The notes beneath the pieces are model-generated. The model ran no database searches. It was not told where the DNA came from and saw only the letters and a program-made list of their open reading frames with translations. The translations under genes and the position numbers were made by a program. 6,674 nt of DNA from Tannerella sp. (GTDB lineage Bacteria > Bacteroidota > Bacteroidia > Bacteroidales > Tannerellaceae). The DNA lies in contig JAISEZ010000084.1 of NCBI GenBank assembly GCA_031263835.1, positions 1 to 6,674 of the forward strand, written 5' to 3'. Shown one piece after another: positions 1 to 6,169 of the stretch; the stretch's first letter is position 1; every line of letters begins with the position of its first letter.

Positions 1-43
1 CGGAAATTCTCCAAATACGGCAGGCGTGTTACTGTTTGATATT

Positions 44-1888
44 CTATTTCCTGTTCTCCTTTTCGTTGTCTTCGTGCCTGCCTGTTTCGCGTTCTTCCCA
101 GCCGCTTTTGCCTTCGTCCATGTAGATTTCTACAAGAGAGTGCGATACGCGGTCGTCAACTTCTTCTTCCAGTCTCATCCGCAACGGGTTCCTGAGCCGC
201 TTTTCCCATTCGAGGACAGGCCGGTAAGGCACGCCGCTCCGGTCGATCTGATAGGTCAGGTACGCCCATTTCTCGTGGAAGTGACTGCCTTTGAGGGCGG
301 GGATCGTCTGCTGCATATTGGAGGCGAGGAAGGTGAGCGAGAGGGCGCGCGTCCAGTAGATCCACGGGCCGCCCGTGATGTAGCAGTAGGGATTGAGCAG
401 GCTTGTACGCGATTCGAGCGAGGCGTTGCCGTATTCGAGGTTGATGCCCGCGAAGCCGATGCCCGTCTGTTCGTTGTAGAACGTAATCCAGGGGACGTCG
501 GCTTCCATCTTCAGGTCGGTCAGGTCGGCCATGTTCAGCACGTCGTATGTCATCACCCTGTCGCGGATAATGTCGTACCATGCGGCGTGCGTGATGAGTT
601 CGCGTTTGATCACGATCTCGGCGTTGCGCAGTGCGAGGGTCTGCACGGTCTCGTTGATGCGCATGTCGGTTGTGGAGAAGAAATACGGCACGCCGGGGAA
701 GAACTCGTAGCGCACGGCGGCGTCTACCTCCGGCATATTGCGCAGGTTGCCCCAGAACTCGCCCGTAGCCAGCACCGGGCCGGAGACGGAATATTTGTTC
801 TGTTCCAGTTTCCAGTCGGCCGTATGCGTCCAGGCGCGCGGAGGTACGTAGATACCGGGGTTCCAGTGGATCGCGCCGTTCGTTTCCATGCGGTGAAAGA
901 GCGGGTTCTCCGGGTTGCTCTTTAGCGTAATCTCGTCGATATGCCCCGAATGGGGATGCAGGACAATGTTCAGACAGTCATTGTCAACGGTTAGTCCGGG
1001 CAGTTCGCCCTGCACTTTCAGGTCGGTGCTGTAAGATTTGTTCATCGCCCTGTCGTTGTTATAATAAATCAAATAGACTTTGCTTGATTTGGCGGGCACG
1101 TCGGCGAGGAAGGCAAGTTTGGCTGTTACCGCCGGCATCCAGAGCGGTATCTGTCGCTGGGGCTGACCTTCTTCCAGTGGCGAAAGGTCGTCTTTCGCGG
1201 CGTTCTTCTGCAACTCGAACACCTGGCACGGCGCCTCGCTGAGGCTGTAAGTATCAGGGTCAACGGCTACGACGCGGATTTCGCGCTTCAGGTCGGTTAC
1301 CTCGTCCGGGTAGAACGGAAGCAGCACTTCAACGGCTTCCTTCCTGCGCTCGATGCCTGCGGTCTCGCTCAGCACGATGGACTTGTACGCCTTCCATGCG
1401 GGGTCGAAAACCGCTACGCCTTCGGGAGCCTTGACGTCGACTTTGGCGGTCAGGATCCTGTCCTGCGGCGACTGTTTGACGGATTTTTTCATCCTCACCT
1501 TCACCTCAATGGAATAGGTCCTGCCCGGTTCCCATTTCACCCAGGCGGTGATGAACGGGTTTTTATACAGCGTGTTGTCCTGCGACAGTGCGTAGCCCGA
1601 CGGCGGACGGTGGATAAAGCCCGGCTTGCCGGCTTCCTCCGCCACGTCGCCCCTGTAGAGGTTGACAAAGCGGAGGGTCTTGCCGTTCACAACCGCTTCA
1701 ACCTCAATGATAGAGGCTTCCGGCAGGTCGAGGTCGGCTTTCAAATGATAGAACGGAATGGACGGTACGGGATAACCCAGTTCCATGCGGGTTATCTTCA
1801 GGGGGCCGGAAACCTCCTTCGCCCGCGTCAACGACGGCAGGCAGAGCAGGCACATCAGCAGTGCAGCGCTATAAATAACTTTTTTCAT
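44..1888 (-). CDS. Secreted beta-rich protein of unknown function, 614 aa
   Basis: I do not recognise a named family. Residues 1-23 are a type I signal peptide (KK start, hydrophobic core, probable cleavage after Thr-Arg-Ala); the two core cysteines are not in a lipobox, so a periplasmic or released protein is predicted. Residues about 24-155 look like an Ig/Fn3-type beta domain. Residues about 165-295 form a second beta-rich region ending in a run containing DVPAKSSKVYLIYYNN. Residues about 296-550 begin with a pattern like VDNDCLNIVLHPHSGHI, reminiscent of the large beta-sandwiches of the galactose-mutarotase-like/polysaccharide lyase/GH38 C-terminal type; this is a visual resemblance only. 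The last 25 residues are highly charged and low in complexity, an odd tail that could be a disordered end or a sign of an altered 3' end. The start is 10 bases after the GH78 stop, inside a heptamer array, with no Shine-Dalgarno sequence. It is G+C-rich (e.g. 40 of 60 bases at 721-780). Its place in a glycosidase operon suggests a role in glycan breakdown, possibly as a novel lyase or hydrolase; that is inference. Confidence 0.85.
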   Translation of the reverse strand: MKKVIYSAALLMCLLCLPSLTRAKEVSGPLKITRMELGYPVPSIPFYHLKADLDLPEASIIEVEAVVNGKTLRFVNLYRGDVAEEAGKPGFIHRPPSGYALSQDNTLYKNPFITAWVKWEPGRTYSIEVKVRMKKSVKQSPQDRILTAKVDVKAPEGVAVFDPAWKAYKSIVLSETAGIERRKEAVEVLLPFYPDEVTDLKREIRVVAVDPDTYSLSEAPCQVFELQKNAAKDDLSPLEEGQPQRQIPLWMPAVTAKLAFLADVPAKSSKVYLIYYNNDRAMNKSYSTDLKVQGELPGLTVDNDCLNIVLHPHSGHIDEITLKSNPENPLFHRMETNGAIHWNPGIYVPPRAWTHTADWKLEQNKYSVSGPVLATGEFWGNLRNMPEVDAAVRYEFFPGVPYFFSTTDMRINETVQTLALRNAEIVIKRELITHAAWYDIIRDRVMTYDVLNMADLTDLKMEADVPWITFYNEQTGIGFAGINLEYGNASLESRTSLLNPYCYITGGPWIYWTRALSLTFLASNMQQTIPALKGSHFHEKWAYLTYQIDRSGVPYRPVLEWEKRLRNPLRMRLEEEVDDRVSHSLVEIYMDEGKSGWEERETGRHEDNEKENRK

Positions 1889-1890
1889 TG

Positions 1891-1918
1891 TATGATTATT
1901 AATTATTAGTTGTTAATT
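1891..1918. repeat. Degenerate heptanucleotide array, 4 units (GH78/614-aa gene junction)
   Basis: On the plus strand the units are TATGATT, ATTAATT, ATTAGTT, GTTAATT, in the same phase and orientation as the longer array at 6114-6169. Both share the 14-mer ATTATTAATTATTA (1895-1908 and 6118-6131). The array covers the 3' end of the GH78 gene, its TAA stop (1901-1899, bases 4-6 of the coding-strand unit AATTAAT), and all but two bases of the 10-base gap before the next ATG. In both arrays the G-starting unit lies at the end of the preceding gene and the ATG-containing unit lies next to the following start codon. Confidence 0.8.
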
Positions 1919-4577
1919 GTTCCATTCCTTTCGGAAGAACAATGTCGGCCGAGCATCCGGGCGGTAAGGAAACGTCGAAATAAATGCGGCGGTCTTTACA
2001 TTCCCAGTGGACGGAGACGGTTCCGTAAGGCGTTTCTTTGGTGACTTTCGCCCAGGTGATTCCTTCGGGGATTTGCGGCTCGATAATGATTTTCCGGTAC
2101 CCCGGCGTCGATTCGTCAAGACGGATGCCGCCTATCGCTTCGTAAAACCACGAGCCGATTCCGTTGTAACAGTTATGCAGGCGGCTGCGTTCGCCGTTCC
2201 AGTGTTCCCATGTAGCGGTGGCGCCATTGTCGAGCATGAAGAGATAGCCCGGATAATCGTGCTTTTTCAACATTTTGTAAACGAAATCGGGATGGTTGTT
2301 CCTGACAGCCCATTCGACAAGCACGGGGATTCCGACCAGGCCTGTCGCCAAATGTCCTTTGTAGCGTGATTCCGTGGTGTTAAACAGGCTTTGCGTAACG
2401 GAAGGAATCAATTCGCCGGGAGTGACGCCGGTCAGGAGCGGATAGATATGGTCGATTTGCGAACCGGTGGCATAAGTTGTTGCATCCGCTTTGTAGAATG
2501 TCGCCTGAATCTTTTTGTCGAGCGCCGATTTACGGTCGGAGAACTGTTGCGCTTCATCGTCTTTGCCCAGCAAACGGGCAATTTTTTCCAGCAGGATGTA
2601 ACATTCGCCGACGACGCAGTTGTTCACCAGATCAACAGATTCGGGATCCGTCTGATTGACGCCTGTCGGCGTAGCCCAGTCGCCCAGATACCATGTACGA
2701 TAATTCGTCTCCGGCCAGGGTTTCAACAGGCCGTTGACCGTATATTTATCCACATATTGCAGCCAGTGTTTCATCACAGGATAATATTTTTCGAGGATGC
2801 GGAGGTCACCGTACTGGAGGTAAGTATTCCACGGAGCGGTAACGATAAAAGCGCACCAGTAAGGGCCGCCGCCTGCGGGATACGGATTCGGGGCTGTGTG
2901 CGGCAGTCCGCCGTCGTCGCGGATGCAGTCTTCCCACGCTTGAAGCCAGTTGGCGTACAGAGGCGCAAGGTTGAACATGGTTTGCGCCGTAACCGTCGAG
3001 GCATGTCCGTCGCCTCCATAGCCCAGCCGCTCTATATGAGTACAGTCAACGAGATAGCCGCCGAGGCTCAGGTTACACAGCGTTCGTTGAATCATGTTGT
3101 GAATAGCGTTCAAGTCAGGGTCGGAGCATTGAAACGACGACACGGCGCCGTAACCCGTTTGGATGGCGTATCCCGTGATGTCGTCAACAGACGGGGCGGC
3201 GGGCAGGTTGTCAATCTGTATGTATTGAAAGCAGTGATAGTTGAAACGGTTGCAAAACGATTCGCCGTCGTGTCCGGATGCCAGATAATAATCGCGCTGC
3301 GACTGGTTTTGCAGCTCGCCCTGCGCGTTAAAATGGTCGCCGAACTTCATCGCTACTTCATGCGCGCGGGAAAGGTGATGGAATTTGATCTTCGCCCGGC
3401 CCGTAAACACTTTGCCCATATCTATCAGCCACGAGCGGTCGGACAGTTGTGTGATTTTATACGGTTTGATTTCTTCGGATATGACATTTCCTTCGACCAT
3501 CTGAGGACTTACGGCATGAGCGGGAATTTTTATTTCTTCCACAGGACGCCAGGACAGAAGTGAAAAGGCTTTCATCAGCTTGCCGGAAGCGTCGGGAGCG
3601 TCGGAAATATCCGCCGGTTCATTCAGGACGGAAGCATCCACACGTTCGCCTCCAAACTGTCCCGCAGACCACGACCCCAGCGTTTCATAACCGCTTGCAG
3701 CGCAAAGCCAGCTCCTGTCGGATTGCAGCACGTTTACCCACCGGTTTTTATCTTTGCTTTTGAGGATCATTTTTACCGCAGGCCCGTTGTGAACCACTCC
3801 CGGCAATCCCATACTGTACCAGCCTTTCCCAAGCCAGACGACCAAATCGTTGACGCCATTTTTTAGATACGGTGTAATGTCGTAAGTCATGTAAAGCGAC
3901 CGTTGGTTGAACTGGGAAACGGCGGGCGCAAGAACGTAATCGCCTACTCTTTTGCCGTTGATATAAATTTCATGATACCCCAAAGAATTAACATACAGTA
4001 AGGCGGTAGCGACTTTTTTCACCTTAAACTGCTGATGCAGTAAGGGGCTGACCGTTCCGCGTTCATTCCCCTGCGGAAGTTCGGATTCCGGAAATGCGAT
4101 ATACGCGGCGGCGTTCCATTCTTCCGCGGTCAGACCCGTTCCGAACCGCGCCGTACGGCTCCAGGGCGACGGGCGTCCGTTGCCGTCGTATATGCGGACT
4201 TTCCAGTAAACCAGCTTGCTGCCGGTCGATTTTTTGCCGCTGTATTTTACGGTTTGATTGTCCGACGGCGTTTTGCCCGAATCCCACAGGTCGGCTTTGC
4301 CTTCGCCGAGCAGCGACTCTTCCGTTGCCGCCAGAATTTGCCACGCAGTTTGTTTCAGTTCCTGCCCGTTGCCCGCCGTCAGTTTCCATGCAAGACAGGG
4401 TTCCGGGGTATCCACGCTCAGGGGATCGGTTAAAAACTCGCACCGAAGGTCGATCGGCGCATTGGGCTGCTCGCTGACGGTCTCTCCTGATTGGCGGCTG
4501 TCCGTATGTGCGCCCGTCGGATGAAAGAGCAGCAAAAAAGCAACAATTGCTAATGTGATTTTATTTGTATGTAACAT
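1899..4577 (-). CDS. Secreted GH78 alpha-L-rhamnosidase
   Basis: Predicted to release non-reducing terminal alpha-L-rhamnose from polysaccharides or glycosides by an inverting mechanism. At 892 residues it has normal multidomain GH78 length. Residues 1-23 are a signal peptide (cleavage near Thr-Gly-Ala) with no lipobox. Domain order: Fn3-like region (about 40-147, ending YWKVRIYDGNGRPSPWS), N-terminal rhamnosidase beta-sandwich (about 180-330), second beta-domain (about 350-470), (alpha/alpha)6 catalytic barrel (about 475-800) and C-terminal beta domain (about 805-880, with GGIRLDESTPGYRKI). The active-site motif DCTHIERLGYGGD gives Asp511, Glu516 and Asp523, with the spacing of D567/E572/D579 in Bacillus RhaB; Glu791 in TATWEHWNG fits the second catalytic Glu (the base). 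The family call is very secure. The exact linkage and aglycone are not visible. The last six residues (QLTTNN) and the TAA stop are encoded by the heptamer array. No Shine-Dalgarno sequence precedes the ATG, which lies 55 bases after the GH13 stop. Composition is intermediate and patchy along the gene. Confidence 0.96.
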   Translation of the reverse strand: MLHTNKITLAIVAFLLLFHPTGAHTDSRQSGETVSEQPNAPIDLRCEFLTDPLSVDTPEPCLAWKLTAGNGQELKQTAWQILAATEESLLGEGKADLWDSGKTPSDNQTVKYSGKKSTGSKLVYWKVRIYDGNGRPSPWSRTARFGTGLTAEEWNAAAYIAFPESELPQGNERGTVSPLLHQQFKVKKVATALLYVNSLGYHEIYINGKRVGDYVLAPAVSQFNQRSLYMTYDITPYLKNGVNDLVVWLGKGWYSMGLPGVVHNGPAVKMILKSKDKNRWVNVLQSDRSWLCAASGYETLGSWSAGQFGGERVDASVLNEPADISDAPDASGKLMKAFSLLSWRPVEEIKIPAHAVSPQMVEGNVISEEIKPYKITQLSDRSWLIDMGKVFTGRAKIKFHHLSRAHEVAMKFGDHFNAQGELQNQSQRDYYLASGHDGESFCNRFNYHCFQYIQIDNLPAAPSVDDITGYAIQTGYGAVSSFQCSDPDLNAIHNMIQRTLCNLSLGGYLVDCTHIERLGYGGDGHASTVTAQTMFNLAPLYANWLQAWEDCIRDDGGLPHTAPNPYPAGGGPYWCAFIVTAPWNTYLQYGDLRILEKYYPVMKHWLQYVDKYTVNGLLKPWPETNYRTWYLGDWATPTGVNQTDPESVDLVNNCVVGECYILLEKIARLLGKDDEAQQFSDRKSALDKKIQATFYKADATTYATGSQIDHIYPLLTGVTPGELIPSVTQSLFNTTESRYKGHLATGLVGIPVLVEWAVRNNHPDFVYKMLKKHDYPGYLFMLDNGATATWEHWNGERSRLHNCYNGIGSWFYEAIGGIRLDESTPGYRKIIIEPQIPEGITWAKVTKETPYGTVSVHWECKDRRIYFDVSLPPGCSADIVLPKGMEQLTTNN

Positions 4578-4621
4578 TGATTAAAAATATTTTAGATGAA
4601 CAATTTTATAACGAAGTAAGG

Positions 4622-4635
4622 TGAAATATATTTCA
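4622..4635. repeat. Perfect 14-bp palindrome at the GH13 stop codon
   Basis: TGAAATATATTTCA reads identically on both strands, and the GH13 TGA stop is its first three bases on the coding strand. It is the only perfect palindrome of this length that I noticed in the 55-base GH13-GH78 gap. It lacks a loop, G+C-rich stem or U-tract, so it does not look like a terminator. It could be a dimeric-regulator site or chance in A/T-rich DNA; nothing else in the gap supports a choice. Confidence 0.4.
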
Positions 4636-6102
4636 TTTTCCCTCCACCAATAGCAAGCTCATATCCTTCTGCGGCGGAGTAATTTTTATGGTTTTAAGTT
4701 CGGACGCGCTTCCTTCGGCTAAAGTTTTCCCTGTTTTCAAATCCGTAACGTTGAAACGGGAATATGAAGCAAGTCCGGTTTCGGCATAAGGGATGGAAAC
4801 GGTTACTTCCGAACGGATATGGTTGGCAGGAATGACCAAAATGGCTTTATTCCCTGCATACCGGGCGTATGCCTGCAAGTCGCCTCCGGAAACCTTCACT
4901 TTACAGATATTGATGTCTTTCTGATGCTCCGGGAAATAAGTGAAGATTTCCGGATATTGCCGCCTGATGAAAATCATGAATTTTACATCTTCAAAGAAAG
5001 TGCGGTTTTCCGCTTTTTCAAGTGCCGTCCAGTCTATTTTATTAAAGTAAAGTACGGGATCGGGACTCAGTCCCCTGTGGGGATTATTCCATTCTTCGCC
5101 GATATACCAGAGCGGAATGTAGGGCGCAAAAATCATCTGATAACCGATGGCCAGGCGGTTGCCCCAAATAACAGGATCAATGTTGTCATGGCAGGTAACA
5201 TTGTTCACATAGAAACGGTACATGCCTTTCCCTCCGATTTGTCCCGACCGGATAAAGTCCACTATATTATATTTGTCAATAAAAGTATAAGGCGGAACGC
5301 CTTCCGTCCTGTAATAAGTCAGCCAGTCGTCTATGGCTCTCTGCTCCATGATATAAACACCTTTCCTTTCATTGGGGGCTTCCGACATCATGACCGCTTT
5401 GCGTCCCTGCGCCAGCAAACGGTCGCGAATCTGCCCGACCACCCCGTAACCTGTAATTTCGGGTTCGCAGTCGAAACGGAATCCATCGCAACGGGTATTC
5501 AACCCTATAGTTACCACTTGCCGGATAAACCATTCGGTAAATTCGGGATGAGACCAGTTAAAAGCATCACCGTCCCAGGCGGAGCCTGAAAACCATTGCG
5601 GATGTTCGGCGATCAAACCGGAGCCGGGAACGGCGCCCCAAGTAATCACGTCAAGGAAAATACGAATGTTCCGCTGATGAGCCTCGTCTATAAAGGCTGC
5701 CATTTTTCCCCAGCCCTGTTCGTAATCGACCGTTCCGGTAATTTTGGGGTCGATGGTATGAGGACCGAGATTGGAATAGCCGTTTCCTCTTGGGCTTGGG
5801 TCATACACGGGCGTAATCCAGATGCCGTTCACTCCTATGTCCCGATAATGGTCAAGGACTTTGACGGCAGCCTCCAGCGTTCCTTCATCAGTGGCCGTCT
5901 GGATACGTACTTCTGCCATAATCAGGTGTTTTACCCAGTCCGGAGAGCCGTCGCTTTCCAAAACGACCTGATCGTCGGGAACATATTTGGGAGTAAGAGC
6001 GGCAACATCACCGCGAACATTGCCGACTGGCTGTTGCTCCTGTGCAGACAGCCGCATGGCATTAACCGCAATGAACAAACTGATAATAATCTGTATTTTC
6101 AT
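4633..6102 (-). CDS. Secreted GH13-superfamily (alpha-amylase-like) enzyme with atypical region I
   Basis: Predicted retaining alpha-glucan hydrolase or transglycosylase. Residues 1-20 are a signal peptide (cleavage Leu-Ser-Ala before Gln21), no lipobox. The (beta/alpha)8 barrel spans about 55-385 and a C-terminal beta domain about 400-489. GH13 landmarks: GVNGIWITPV (90-99), Tyr109 in GYS (the stacking Tyr of the -1 subsite), region I FLDVITWG (Asp151), a region V-like segment AFNWSHPE (180-187), region II GFRFD with Arg209 and nucleophile Asp211, region III SEAPNE with acid/base Glu241, region IV CHDN with His305 and Asp306. The triad Asp211/Glu241/Asp306 is intact. Region I, normally DVVxNH, reads DVITWG, so the conserved Asn and His are Trp155 and Gly156. 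The following EHPQWF recalls the segment after region I in GlgE-like (GH13_3) enzymes, a local likeness only. Substrate and subfamily cannot be set from sequence alone. The ATG at 6102 is chosen because it gives a complete signal peptide. A+T is higher than in the outer genes (38% G+C at 4981-5040). Confidence 0.93.
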   Translation of the reverse strand: MKIQIIISLFIAVNAMRLSAQEQQPVGNVRGDVAALTPKYVPDDQVVLESDGSPDWVKHLIMAEVRIQTATDEGTLEAAVKVLDHYRDIGVNGIWITPVYDPSPRGNGYSNLGPHTIDPKITGTVDYEQGWGKMAAFIDEAHQRNIRIFLDVITWGAVPGSGLIAEHPQWFSGSAWDGDAFNWSHPEFTEWFIRQVVTIGLNTRCDGFRFDCEPEITGYGVVGQIRDRLLAQGRKAVMMSEAPNERKGVYIMEQRAIDDWLTYYRTEGVPPYTFIDKYNIVDFIRSGQIGGKGMYRFYVNNVTCHDNIDPVIWGNRLAIGYQMIFAPYIPLWYIGEEWNNPHRGLSPDPVLYFNKIDWTALEKAENRTFFEDVKFMIFIRRQYPEIFTYFPEHQKDINICKVKVSGGDLQAYARYAGNKAILVIPANHIRSEVTVSIPYAETGLASYSRFNVTDLKTGKTLAEGSASELKTIKITPPQKDMSLLLVEGK

Positions 6103-6113
6103 ATCTAAGATGC

Positions 6114-6169
6114 ATGAATTATTAATTATTAATTATTAATTATTAATTGTCAATTATTAATTGTCAATT
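6114..6169. repeat. Heptanucleotide tandem array, 8 units (upstream of GH13)
   Basis: On the plus strand the units are ATGAATT, ATTAATT four times, GTCAATT, ATTAATT, GTCAATT: eight 7-base units without interruption, followed by a partial ATT. The array fills most of the 61-base gap between the partial gene and GH13 and overlaps the 3' end of the former; the TGA stop (6166-6164) is bases 4-6 of the coding-strand unit AATTGAC. Each GTCAATT sits in the near-palindrome AATTG-T-CAATT. No Bacteroidota-type -7 box (TAnnTTTG) is visible, so it looks like a spacer or slippage-prone array and not an obvious promoter. It lies only 11 bases before the GH13 ATG, so changes in copy number would alter the 5' untranslated region. 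Confidence 0.9.

Noticed and set aside
1..43. Possible start of a further minus-strand gene overlapping the end of the 614-aa gene
   Set aside because: Two alternative minus-strand frames are open to the left edge, but neither has an ATG in the overlap region and 43 bases are too few to judge; no signal peptide is visible.
26..925. 299-codon plus-strand open frame with a hydrophobic N-terminus
   Set aside because: Antisense to the 614-aa gene. The hydrophobic start is the complement of the charged, Glu/Lys-rich C-terminal tail, and the remainder has shadow-like composition.
510..1297. Eleven-mer TTCAGGTCGGT three times in the 614-aa gene (510-520, 1017-1027, 1287-1297)
   Set aside because: Each copy encodes Thr-Asp-Leu-Lys in the reading frame with the preferred codons; codon bias explains it better than a DNA element.
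2391..3563. 390-codon plus-strand open frame opposite the GH78 gene
   Set aside because: It is antisense to a gene with unmistakable GH78 motifs; the translation is Arg/Val-rich with no domain logic, typical of a shadow frame.
4601..4626. Possible Bacteroidota promoter for GH78 (coding-strand TAAAATTG as -7, TTTC as -33)
   Set aside because: Both boxes deviate from TAnnTTTG and TTTG and the spacing of about 14 bases is too short; such matches are common in A/T-rich gaps.
4819..6108. Two plus-strand open frames (4819-5589, 5596-6108) opposite GH13
   Set aside because: The minus strand encodes all GH13 motifs in one uninterrupted frame; the opposing frames show no recognisable features.
6103..6163. 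Transcription terminator between the partial gene and GH13
   Set aside because: The inverted repeats there are pure A/T with very short arms and no G+C-rich stem or following T-tract, so a factor-independent terminator is not supported.
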